Source: CAZLWF01 sp031972835 (GTDB taxonomy: Bacteria; Patescibacteriota; Minisyncoccia; Phycocordibacterales; UBA9973). From it: a DNA stretch of 26,237 bases. The DNA is taken from contig DALYDX010000010.1 of assembly GCA_031972835.1 (NCBI GenBank), positions 1-26,237 of the forward strand, in the 5' to 3' direction. The position numbers and the translations under genes are program-made. Shown piece after piece: positions 7,663 to 13,494 of the stretch. Within the stretch, counting starts at the first letter, position 1. Each line of letters starts with the position of its first letter. The notes under the pieces were generated by a model. The model worked only from the letters and a program-made list of their open reading frames with translations. It was not told the origin of the DNA and ran no database searches.

Positions 7663-8942
7663 ATGAAAAATAAACCTAGAGTTATCACTGTCGTTAACGG
7701 AGATGGTATCAGTGACGAAATTATGAAAGTAACACTGAGTGCTATCGAGGCGACAGGCTTCAATGTTAGATGGGAGCATGTATACGCTGGCGCTCGTGCC
7801 ATCGAAGAATACGGCGAACCTCTTCCTAAACATATCTTGCAAAGTATCAAGAAAAACGGAATCGCAATCAAAGGACCAATTGAAACTCCTTCGAGTGGTG
7901 GATTCAAATCCGTAAACGTTGCCTTGCGTAAAGCCCTAAACCTTTATGCATGCGTGCGCCCCTGCAAGTATTACAGAGGTGTTCCAACGCGGATTTTAAA
8001 CCCAGAGAAAATAGATATACTCATTTTCAGAGAAAACCTGGAAGATTCATATGCCGGGGTTGAATTCCCTGTCGGAGAAGCAAACACACTGAAGCTGATT
8101 AAGTTCATTGAAAAACTCAGTGGAGACAAAATCAGAAAAGATTCTGGTATTACGATAAAATCAATTTCAAAATACCGCACAAAACGAATCACGAATTTTG
8201 CATATGAATATGCACACAAACTTGGGAGAAAAAATGTCACTGTCGGTACAAAATCCAATATACTAAAGTATACTGATGGATTGTTCCGGACTATAAGCGA
8301 AAAAGAATCGCAGAGATTGATTAAAAAGTATCCAGAAATGAGCCATAAGCATCTCATAATTGATAATGCTTCAGCTGTTGCAGTACGATGGCCAGAAAGT
8401 TTGGAGAATTTACTTCTACCAAACTTATATGGCGATATGTTTAGCGATCTGTGCGCAGCGCTCGTCGGTGGACTTGGATTCGCACCTGGTGCAAATATCG
8501 GTGATAAGTATGCTGTATTTGAAGCTACGCATGGAACTGCTCCTGACATTGCCGGTAAGAATATAGTAAATCCTATCGCGGAAATACTCTCTGGAGTAAT
8601 GATGCTNNNNNNNNNNNNNNNNNNNNNNNNNNNNNNNNNNNNNNNNNNNNNNNNNNNNNNNNNNNNNNNNNNNNNNNNNNNNNNNNNNNNNNNNNNNNNN
8701 NNNNNNCCGGTAAGAATATAGTAAATCCTATCGCGGAAATACTCTCTGGAGTAATGATGCTCCGCTATATCGGTGAAGACAAAAGAGCACAACTCCTCGA
8801 AGATGCTGTTGCGTCGCTGTTAGCAGAAGGAGAATATGTTACCAAGGATATCAATCCTAATGCGTATGTCACCACCAGTGAAATGCACAAGGCCTTACTA
8901 AGAAAAATAGATAGGCTGGTAGAAACTGGAAAATATATATAA
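7663..8942 (+). CDS. icd: Isocitrate dehydrogenase, probably NAD-dependent (split by a false assembly gap)
   Basis: Isocitrate/isopropylmalate dehydrogenase family. Visible motifs: VVNGDGISDE; GGFKSVNVALRKALNLYACVRP, where Ser83 matches the substrate-binding and phosphorylatable Ser of E. coli Icd; IFRENLEDSYAGVE; YGDMFSDLCAALVGGLG; and THGTAPDIAGKNIVNP. In E. coli NADP-Icd the last motif has Lys344-Tyr345; Asp-Ile here is the signature of NAD-using enzymes. 100 Ns at 8607-8706 sit between two identical 55-bp copies. Deleting one copy plus the Ns leaves 1125 bases, an uninterrupted 374-residue protein ending ...LVETGKYI. The gene is therefore intact. It makes 2-oxoglutarate from isocitrate; no other citric-acid-cycle gene is nearby. 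A terminator follows. Confidence 0.88.
8552..8761. other. Scaffold gap: 100 N flanked by identical 55-bp contig ends
   Basis: Bases 8552-8606 and 8707-8761 are identical over 55 bp, with 100 Ns (8607-8706) between. This is a scaffolder placeholder over overlapping contigs, and 55 is a usual assembly k-mer size. Removing 155 bp restores the icd reading frame. Confidence 0.95.
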
Positions 8943-8949
8943 CAAAACA

Positions 8950-8973
8950 AAACCCCGTAATTTTGCGGGGTTT
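8950..8973. terminator. Bidirectional terminator between icd and the NlpC/P60 gene
   Basis: An 8-bp stem AAACCCCG / CGGGGTTT around an eight-base loop, followed by AAATTTTT on the plus strand. Both flanking genes converge on it. Confidence 0.8.
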
Positions 8974-8988
8974 AAATTTTTCCATTTT

Positions 8989-9621
8989 TTAAACAGTTAC
9001 TTTTTCTCTAACTTTTTCTCTGATGGTACGTAGCAAGATCCACATAATATCATCACTTGTTTCGATTGATCTTCCAAAAGGAATCTTGAGAGTCAGTATG
9101 TCTTTGTCTCTAACGATACGTCTCGCACCACGATAGTGTTGTGCGCTACTAAATTCACTAAATGGTACCTCGACTACACCTCCGATACTCGCGTGTATAA
9201 CACTACGCTTCTCGGTTACTATGCCGACATGACCAACCCCGAACTTCGGATCATCCCAATACAAGTCACGTGCGCCACTTTTAAATACAAGATCGCCTAC
9301 GCGAATATCGAGCTCCTCTACTGCCACACCAAACACACTTTGTTGTATCGGTCGACGAGGAATACGGATTCCGCGCATTGAGTACAGCCATTTAACAAAA
9401 CTTGAACAATCCACAACACCTGGAGCCCATTCAACTCTAGAGTTCTTTTTAAAAACAGACTTCCCTACACACTCTCGTGCCAGAGAAATAATATCTACTT
9501 CTACAATCTCAAATTTCTTTTCTTTTAAAGCTTCGAATATCTCCTCTCGTGAGAAAAAATCCTCGAGTGTGGAAATATCAAATGAACAAAGACCATTGGT
9601 CGATATGTATAGGTTATTCAT
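8989..9621 (-). CDS. NlpC/P60 family cysteine peptidase
   Basis: 210 residues. The NlpC/P60 core is clear: GVVDCSSFVKWLY with nucleophile Cys72, GVGHVGIV with His131, and a third polar residue at VIHAS (His143), plus the typical RRPIQQSVFG and LRVGDLVF-like strand (IRVGDLVFKSG). Family members cleave peptidoglycan peptides, usually the gamma-D-Glu-diaminopimelate bond. No signal peptide or membrane segment is visible at the N-terminus, so the enzyme is either cytoplasmic (for example in recycling) or leaves by another route; that is unusual for a wall hydrolase. It converges with icd and diverges from the PnuC-like gene. Confidence 0.82.
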   Translation of the reverse strand: MNNLYISTNGLCSFDISTLEDFFSREEIFEALKEKKFEIVEVDIISLARECVGKSVFKKNSRVEWAPGVVDCSSFVKWLYSMRGIRIPRRPIQQSVFGVAVEELDIRVGDLVFKSGARDLYWDDPKFGVGHVGIVTEKRSVIHASIGGVVEVPFSEFSSAQHYRGARRIVRDKDILTLKIPFGRSIETSDDIMWILLRTIREKVREKVTV

Positions 9622-9636
9622 AGAGCATTTTTCTTC

Positions 9637-9665
9637 ACTCTATCCAAACAAGTCACTTTTTGCAA
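9637..9665 (-). promoter_or_regulatory. Possible promoter of the NlpC/P60 gene
   Basis: Minus strand: TTGCAA (9665-9660), 17-bp spacer, TAGAGT (9642-9637), 15 bases before ATG 9621. A moderate match. Confidence 0.45.
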
Positions 9666-9670
9666 GGCTA

Positions 9671-9698
9671 TTGATTATCCCTAAAAAGCACGTATAGT
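9671..9698 (+). promoter_or_regulatory. Promoter of the PnuC-like gene
   Basis: -35 TTGATT, 16-bp spacer, -10 TATAGT. ATG 9720 lies 21 bases past the -10 box. Confidence 0.55.
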
Positions 9699-9719
9699 TA
9701 TAAGCAAATTAACTAACAA

Positions 9720-10301
9720 ATGGATAAGTTCTTGTTTTTTCAAATATGCTTATTGATTATGTACCTAACTAGCAAGTTGTTCTTGCTCAGAAAGAACATC
9801 TTGGGCTGGGTAGTCGGAGGTGTAGCGGCATTACTATCTGTTTTCTTCTACCTCTATATCCCAAATCCTGACACGGGACTCGCAATATTAGAAGCTGGCA
9901 CTACCCTATTTTATGCGTATGGTTTTATAAAATGGCATAAATTTCCGGGTGTCGTAGAGAAGACTTTGTTTGATAGGATATTCACTGCTTTCGCTATTAT
10001 TGCTGGACTCACAGTTATAACACTAGAGTTCATACACAAAGTAGAGTATATGCACTATCAGCTCATAGTGATCGCTGGGTTCGTAATAGGCGGTCCGATG
10101 ATTGCCAGAAAAAAGGCTCTGGGTTGGATATTTTATACAATTGCTCATATCGCTGTAAGTATGTGGATGTATGAAAAGATCACAGATAGCCTTGTCGAAG
10201 AAGGAGAGGTTTACTATCCGATCTTCTCGATATACCAAGCTATATCGGCAGCAATATGCCTCATAGCATATTTCAAGTATAAAAAATCCCCTACCAAGTG
10301 A
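9720..10301 (+). CDS. PnuC-like membrane protein (possible nicotinamide riboside/mononucleotide transporter)
   Basis: 193 residues with about seven hydrophobic segments. The arrangement resembles PnuC: an early NILGWVVGGVAALLSVFFYL, then LEAGTTLFYAYGFIKWHK (compare the conserved Q-x-x-Y...YG-x-x-x-W segment), and a late GWIFYTIAHIAVSMWMYEK followed by IFSIYQAISAAICLIAYFKY. PnuC proteins import nicotinamide riboside by facilitated diffusion, which would suit an organism lacking de novo NAD synthesis. The match is by pattern only; the diagnostic Q in the first W/Y motif is replaced, so another membrane protein of similar size is possible. The stop codon lies within the following terminator hairpin. 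Confidence 0.5.
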   Translation: MDKFLFFQICLLIMYLTSKLFLLRKNILGWVVGGVAALLSVFFYLYIPNPDTGLAILEAGTTLFYAYGFIKWHKFPGVVEKTLFDRIFTAFAIIAGLTVITLEFIHKVEYMHYQLIVIAGFVIGGPMIARKKALGWIFYTIAHIAVSMWMYEKITDSLVEEGEVYYPIFSIYQAISAAICLIAYFKYKKSPTK

Positions 10302-10310
10302 GGGGATTTT
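10283..10310 (+). terminator. Terminator after the PnuC-like gene
   Basis: A 10-bp stem AAAATCCCCT / AGGGGATTTT with an eight-base loop; the TGA stop of the upstream gene lies at the loop edge. The tail is TTTTAAATTT, running directly into the -35 TTGACA of the next gene. Confidence 0.75.
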
Positions 10311-10314
10311 AAAT

Positions 10315-10342
10315 TTGACAAATACAATATATGTGATATTAT
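10315..10342 (+). promoter_or_regulatory. Promoter of the small membrane protein gene
   Basis: Perfect -35 TTGACA, 16-bp spacer, -10 TATTAT preceded by TGA. ATG 10362 is 19 bases past the -10. Registers ATTATA or TTATAT one or two bases on are alternatives. Confidence 0.65.
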
Positions 10343-10361
10343 ATTACAAATTGTAAAACTT

Positions 10362-10676
10362 ATGATAATAAACATTATTGATTATGCAGCCAGTAGTACT
10401 GGAGCGATGATTTCTGTGGTAGTGCTAACCCCTCTGTTCCTCTTGGTCGCCTTTTTATTTTTAAAATTGCTCTTTGATCTTTTTAAGAAGAAAAAAGAAG
10501 AAGACCCCGAGGTAGCAGAGAAGAAGAAGCAACTAAAAGAGGAACTCCGCTTCAATGCAATACTCTGGCAGGAAGAAATAGAAAGTATGAAAGAAGAGTA
10601 CGGTGGCAAAATACCCGCCGAAGTGCTCCGACAAAAACATATGATGTTCAACGAACGTCATAGTGTTATGCAATAA
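10362..10676 (+). CDS. Small single-pass membrane protein with a charged coiled-coil tail, unknown function
   Basis: 104 residues. A short N-terminus precedes one membrane helix (about 15-40, VVVLTPLFLLVAFLFLKLLF). A basic stop-transfer stretch KKKK then leads into a highly charged helical tail rich in Glu and Lys that is likely a cytoplasmic coiled coil. I do not recognise the family. It stands alone between two terminators, with a strong promoter directly abutting the terminator upstream, so it is probably expressed on its own. Its reality is supported by this promoter-gene-terminator layout rather than by homology. Confidence 0.7.
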   Translation: MIINIIDYAASSTGAMISVVVLTPLFLLVAFLFLKLLFDLFKKKKEEDPEVAEKKKQLKEELRFNAILWQEEIESMKEEYGGKIPAEVLRQKHMMFNERHSVMQ

Positions 10677-10682
10677 AAATAT

Positions 10683-10711
10683 AAACCCCTATCCTACAAA
10701 CGGAGGGGTTT
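10683..10711 (+). terminator. Terminator after the small membrane protein gene
   Basis: Stem AAACCCCT / AGGGGTTT, extendable inside the loop by CC/GG, with a TTTTAAATTT tail. Confidence 0.7.
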
Positions 10712-10736
10712 TAAATTTGTTAACTTGTTAGTGTAC

Positions 10737-10764
10737 TTGCAACACGATATAGATATGATACAAT
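10737..10764 (+). promoter_or_regulatory. Promoter of the deoxyribosyltransferase-like gene, predicted leaderless
   Basis: -35 TTGCAA, 16-bp spacer, -10 TACAAT preceded by TGA. Six bases separate the -10 from ATG 10771, so +1 should fall at the start codon. Confidence 0.65.
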
Positions 10765-10770
10765 ACAAAT

Positions 10771-11244
10771 ATGGAAATAATAAAAGCGCCAAACAAAGTC
10801 CCCGACTCAAAAAGTATGAAAATATTCCTAGCTGGTAGTATAGAGATGGGTGTCGCAGAAGACTGGCAGACCCGAGTCGCCGAGATGCTAGTAGATGAAG
10901 ATGTGCTACTTCTAAACCCACGTCGCGATGCATGGGACTCTACATGGAAACAGACAAAAGAAAATCCAGATTTCAAAGAACAAGTAGAATGGGAACTCAA
11001 TTCTCTTGCAGCAGCTGATTACATAATCATGTATTTTGATCCTGCGACAAAGTCCCCTATCTCACTACTCGAGACAGGTTTGTTTGCTCATGATGGAAAA
11101 CTACTGATCGTATGTCCATCGGGATTTTGGAGAAAAGGTAATGTAGATATAGTCTCCGAAAAATACAACATTCCTCAGTTTGAAACTCTAGAAAAACTTG
11201 TTGAATATCTGGTGCCGCTAATACGAAACTCAAAAAAGGCTTGA
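10771..11244 (+). CDS. Nucleoside 2-deoxyribosyltransferase-like protein
   Basis: 157 residues, full length for the Nuc_deoxyri_tr2 group. Motifs seen in order: KIFLAGSIEMG, EDWQTRV, LLLNPRRDAWDSTW, FKEQVEWELNSLAAADYIIMYF, the hallmark SPISLLETGLFA (the Glu corresponds to the catalytic Glu of deoxyribosyltransferases), and VCPSGFWRKGNVD. Classical members swap bases between deoxynucleosides or hydrolyse (deoxy)nucleotides; the exact substrate of this subgroup is not known to me. In a CPR-like organism it would fit salvage or clean-up of nucleotides. It has its own promoter, and tRNA-Gln follows after 42 bases, the tRNA's -35 overlapping this gene's TGA stop. Confidence 0.8.
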   Translation: MEIIKAPNKVPDSKSMKIFLAGSIEMGVAEDWQTRVAEMLVDEDVLLLNPRRDAWDSTWKQTKENPDFKEQVEWELNSLAAADYIIMYFDPATKSPISLLETGLFAHDGKLLIVCPSGFWRKGNVDIVSEKYNIPQFETLEKLVEYLVPLIRNSKKA

Positions 11245-11269
11245 AAAAAGTGCTTTTTTGTACTATTGT
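11241..11269 (+). promoter_or_regulatory. Promoter of tRNA-Gln
   Basis: -35 TTGAAA (overlapping the stop codon of the upstream gene), 17-bp spacer, -10 TATTGT, 17 bases before the tRNA. Confidence 0.5.
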
Positions 11270-11286
11270 AGAGTTCGTAACTACCT

Positions 11287-11357
11287 TGGGGGATCGTCTA
11301 ATGGTAGGACAGAGGCCTTTGAAGCCTTTAATCGGGGTTCGAGTCCCTGTCCCCCAG
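11287..11357 (+). tRNA. tRNA-Gln (anticodon TTG)
   Basis: A complete cloverleaf: acceptor TGGGGGA / TCCCCCA with U1-A72 and discriminator G73 as in E. coli tRNA-Gln, D stem GTC/GAC, anticodon stem GAGGC/GCCTT around loop CTTTGAA (anticodon TTG), and a T arm with GGTTCGAGTCC. The next bases are CCG, so CCA is not encoded and must be added. Confidence 0.93.
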
Positions 11358-11378
11358 CCGAATTTGTGTTTTTTGCAA

Positions 11379-11417
11379 GCGAAGCGATCAATACAAAAAA
11401 GCTCAAATTCGCTTCGC
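11379..11417 (+). repeat. Inverted repeat/hairpin downstream of tRNA-Gln
   Basis: A 9-bp perfect stem GCGAAGCGA (11379-11387) / TCGCTTCGC (11409-11417) around a 21-base loop. There is no T-run right after it, so it is not a standard terminator. It may be an RNA structure or an element remnant. Confidence 0.5.
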
Positions 11418-11431
11418 GGATGTTTTCGGAG

Positions 11432-11449
11432 AAAACACAAGAAGACGAA
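11432..11449 (+). repeat. Outer direct repeat, left copy
   Basis: AAAACACAAGAAGACGAA matches 12554-12571 at 17 of 18 positions. Together with the 11527/12490 repeat it brackets the unrecognised membrane protein gene. Confidence 0.5.
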
Positions 11450-11461
11450 TAAGAAATAGGT

Positions 11462-11514
11462 GGCCTTTGAAGCCCAAAGACTTAGTAACTTGTGACCGAG
11501 TCCCTGTCCCCCAG
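11462..11514 (+). pseudogene. Partial second copy of the tRNA-Gln 3' half
   Basis: GGCCTTTGAAGCC (11462-11474) repeats the anticodon arm of tRNA-Gln (11314-11326), and CGAGTCCCTGTCCCCCAG (11497-11514) repeats its T-arm/acceptor 3' end with discriminator (11340-11357), identical over 18 bases. Between them the copy has 22 unrelated bases where the tRNA has 13, and the 5' acceptor and D arm are missing. It cannot fold as a tRNA. A duplicated tRNA 3' end is what site-specific integration into a tRNA gene leaves behind, but no integrase is visible. Confidence 0.7.
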
Positions 11515-11526
11515 TCAGCAAGAGCA

Positions 11527-11576
11527 CGCTCGAGATACGTCAGGACTATGTTTATTGAGGTTTGTATAGAGCGAGA
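11527..11576 (+). repeat. Inner direct repeat, left copy (50 bp, imperfect)
   Basis: It begins CGCTCGAGATACG and ends ATAGAGCGAGA; the same two ends occur at 12490-12532 on the other side of the membrane protein gene. Each copy carries CGCTC near the start and GAGCG near the end as a short inverted pair. Confidence 0.55.
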
Positions 11577-11590
11577 TTTGTTAAGTGCTA

Positions 11591-11596
11591 TATAAT
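11591..11596 (+). promoter_or_regulatory. Possible -10 box of the unrecognised membrane protein gene
   Basis: A perfect TATAAT 28 bases before GTG 11625, just after the left repeat. No clear -35 is seen; TATTAT at 11602 with TTGTTA 18 bp upstream is an alternative. Confidence 0.35.
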
Positions 11597-11624
11597 TAGA
11601 ATATTATTTAAAAAAAATACAAAC

Positions 11625-12482
11625 GTGAATGCAAAAACAAAACGCGGTAAAATACCCTCTATCAAGATAGACAAGGAATTTCTGGAAAAATTCGGTTCAG
11701 TTCTCGAGTCAGAGGTTAAAGAACGAAAAATTCTAGCAGATAAAAAAAACGAAGCGGAAATTCTAGTTAAACGAAAAGAAATAAACAGCAGGACGTATTA
11801 TAAAACCGTCGAAGACAAGCTCGCTGCAATTCAAGAAATGAAAGAAAGCGTTCTTCGTTATGGAAACCCCCGTGTCAACGTTCAGTATAGTATCGATGCT
11901 AAAGATGAAGACTTAACTTTTCCTTCTATTCAAGATTTTATTGATACAAAGTTTTTTCCCGAAAAAATAAATAGTTTTTCAGCTAGAGTGTCTCATTATG
12001 GAAATACAGAATACGTAGATGTAAGTGTTCGCATGTCGCAACGTTGGTATGGCATTACAGCTGAATATAATCTTTCTTCCGTTGATAGTGGGAGATTGTT
12101 AAAAATTGAAGATGAACTTAAAAAAACATTTCGTGATAGTGTTACAGAATATAAATCTGTTTTATATCCAATTGTAAATCAGCCGTTTCTTATTATTAAA
12201 TTGGTATCTTTTTTATTCTCACTTGCTGTTGCGTATTTAATTTATCATTTTTCTTCAAAGGAACTTAAAATGAATATTGGGATTTTATCATTAATATGGA
12301 TTATTTTCATTGCCATTTATGATTTCTGTGCAAGAAGTATAAAATCGCTATATCCATATTTTAATTATTCCATTACTCCAAATAAATCATTTAAAAAGTA
12401 TATGGGTATTGCTATTGTAGCTTTAATCTATTCAATATCTTTTACTGCTATATACGATTTAATCAAGACTCTAATTAGATAA
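11625..12482 (+). CDS. Unrecognised protein with C-terminal membrane segments, accessory-looking
   Basis: 285 residues from GTG 11625; an in-frame TTG at 11562 lies inside the left repeat and upstream of the likely -10, so I reject it. The first ~190 residues are soluble: a Lys/Glu-rich helical part (to ~85), then a beta-rich part with PRVNVQYSID, SARVSHYGNTEYVDVSVRMS and WYGITAEYNLSS. Two to four hydrophobic segments follow (IIKLVSFLFSLAVAYLIYHF, IGILSLIWIIFIAIYDF, MGIAIVALIYSISFTAIYDL). I do not recognise the family. The gene favours ATT, TTT and CTT where its neighbours use many ATA and CTA codons, and it is bracketed by direct repeats downstream of a tRNA 3'-end duplicate. Together this suggests horizontal acquisition. 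Confidence 0.65.
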   Translation: MNAKTKRGKIPSIKIDKEFLEKFGSVLESEVKERKILADKKNEAEILVKRKEINSRTYYKTVEDKLAAIQEMKESVLRYGNPRVNVQYSIDAKDEDLTFPSIQDFIDTKFFPEKINSFSARVSHYGNTEYVDVSVRMSQRWYGITAEYNLSSVDSGRLLKIEDELKKTFRDSVTEYKSVLYPIVNQPFLIIKLVSFLFSLAVAYLIYHFSSKELKMNIGILSLIWIIFIAIYDFCARSIKSLYPYFNYSITPNKSFKKYMGIAIVALIYSISFTAIYDLIKTLIR

Positions 12483-12489
12483 TTTTACG

Positions 12490-12532
12490 CGCTCGAGATA
12501 CGCCGTTTTGTTGTAATAAAAATAGAGCGAGA
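12490..12532 (+). repeat. Inner direct repeat, right copy (43 bp, imperfect)
   Basis: CGCTCGAGATACG (12490-12502) and ATAGAGCGAGA (12522-12532) match the ends of 11527-11576; the middle differs and is seven bases shorter. Confidence 0.55.
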
Positions 12533-12553
12533 AAACTTTACAAGGTAATGAAC

Positions 12554-12571
12554 AAAACACAAGAAAACGAA
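12554..12571 (+). repeat. Outer direct repeat, right copy
   Basis: AAAACACAAGAAAACGAA differs by one base from 11432-11449. Confidence 0.5.
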
Positions 12572-12602
12572 AATTGTAAATTAACATACTTCTACTAAAC
12601 CA

Positions 12603-13109
12603 GTGAAACCACTCCGTCCCCAAAAAGAATACTTGGAAAGCCTCCCAAAAAAACGCTCTGGTGTGGGTGTACTTTTTTTCGATGAATTGAAAAATGTTCT
12701 AATCGTGAAAGCAAATTACAAGAAAGATGGTTGGCAAGTACCAGGTGGTGTCATAGACGCCGATGAATCCCCTCGCCAAGCTCTAATCAGAGAAATAAAA
12801 GAAGAAATAAATCTTGATATAAAAGAAGAGGATTTAAAATTTACAGTAATGGAATATGGGAAGGCGTACGGAGACACAAATGAAGGATATGAATTTTTCT
12901 TCTCAGGTGGTGTTTTATCAAAAGAACAAATACAAAAAATAAACATTCGAGAAGATGAATTAGATGAATATAAATTTGTCCCACTAAACGAAGCACTTTC
13001 TCTTATGCGACCAAGTATACGTCGCAGATCAGAAATGACATTAAAAGTTTTAGGAACAGGTATACCTATGTATTACGAATATGATAAGTCAGTAGACCTA
13101 ATAAACTAA
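12603..13109 (+). CDS. Nudix hydrolase
   Basis: 168 residues from GTG 12603. The Nudix box is GGVIDADESPRQALIREIKEE followed by INL: it fits G-x5-E-x7-R-E-U-x-E-E-x-G-U except that the late Gly is Asn. All metal-binding Glu residues and the Arg are kept, so activity is expected. The preceding GWQVPGG is also typical. Nudix enzymes hydrolyse nucleoside diphosphates linked to another group; the substrate cannot be read from the sequence. No SD-like sequence precedes the GTG, and I see no strong promoter in the 120 bases upstream, which hold the repeats. The DgkA-type kinase gene follows after 12 bases, suggesting one operon. Confidence 0.85.
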   Translation: MKPLRPQKEYLESLPKKRSGVGVLFFDELKNVLIVKANYKKDGWQVPGGVIDADESPRQALIREIKEEINLDIKEEDLKFTVMEYGKAYGDTNEGYEFFFSGGVLSKEQIQKINIREDELDEYKFVPLNEALSLMRPSIRRRSEMTLKVLGTGIPMYYEYDKSVDLIN

Positions 13110-13121
13110 AAAGTAAATTTT

Positions 13122-13472
13122 ATGAAACAAATTATCACTAGACTCTCCCATCCCTTCCGGGGCCTAAAATATGCCTTTACTCGTGACTTCGCCGTCCGCT
13201 TTGAAACAATTGTTTTTGGAATTATCGGAATACCAGCTATATATTTTTTATTTGAACTATCGGCCAAAGAACTCTTACTCCTTATATTCTGTTGGTTTTT
13301 TATTGTTGTCACTGAAATTCAAAATACAGCTATCGAAATAGCACTTACAAAACTCCACCCAGAACACGATGCGACAATTGGTAGAAGTAAAGACTTGGCT
13401 TCAGGAGCTGTAGTGTGGGCGTTCATATTTGGAATCATTTGTCTCTTTTTTATATTAAGCGGAAAGGTTTAA
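13122..13472 (+). CDS. dgkA: Diacylglycerol/undecaprenol kinase (DgkA family)
   Basis: 116 residues, normal length for the family. Three membrane helices (about 29-47, 49-66 and 95-113) surround the signature TEIQNTAIEIALT, where Glu65, Asn68 and Glu72 match the catalytic and metal-binding residues of E. coli DgkA, and GRSKDLASGAVV with Lys90-Asp91. Gram-positive-type members phosphorylate undecaprenol to recycle the wall-building lipid carrier; E. coli DgkA acts on diacylglycerol. With little lipid synthesis expected in CPR, undecaprenol is the likelier substrate, by inference. The gene lies 12 bases after the Nudix gene. Confidence 0.85.
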   Translation: MKQIITRLSHPFRGLKYAFTRDFAVRFETIVFGIIGIPAIYFLFELSAKELLLLIFCWFFIVVTEIQNTAIEIALTKLHPEHDATIGRSKDLASGAVVWAFIFGIICLFFILSGKV

Positions 13473-13478
13473 TAAATG

Positions 13479-13484
13479 TATAAT
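13479..13484 (+). promoter_or_regulatory. -10 box of the HAD gene, predicted near-leaderless
   Basis: A perfect TATAAT ten bases before ATG 13495, just after the DgkA stop. The -35 is weak (TTAAGC, 18-bp spacer). The predicted leader is about three bases. Confidence 0.5.
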
Positions 13485-13494
13485 TAAATCCTAA

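Noticed and set aside
8552..8761. 55-bp direct repeats around an N-run as a mobile-element or duplication signal
   Set aside because: Exact length equality with a second gap in the window (21757-21966) and exactly 100 Ns point to an assembly artefact.
11241..11459. Two overlapping plus-strand open frames of 64-72 codons
   Set aside because: They run through the tRNA-Gln gene and its spacer; no promoter or protein features.
11057..11527. Minus-strand open frame of 156 codons
   Set aside because: Antisense to the deoxyribosyltransferase-like gene, the tRNA and the remnant; composition of a shadow frame.
11562..11624. TTG start at 11562 for the unrecognised membrane protein
   Set aside because: It lies in the direct repeat and upstream of the likely -10; GTG 11625 fits better, though this remains uncertain.
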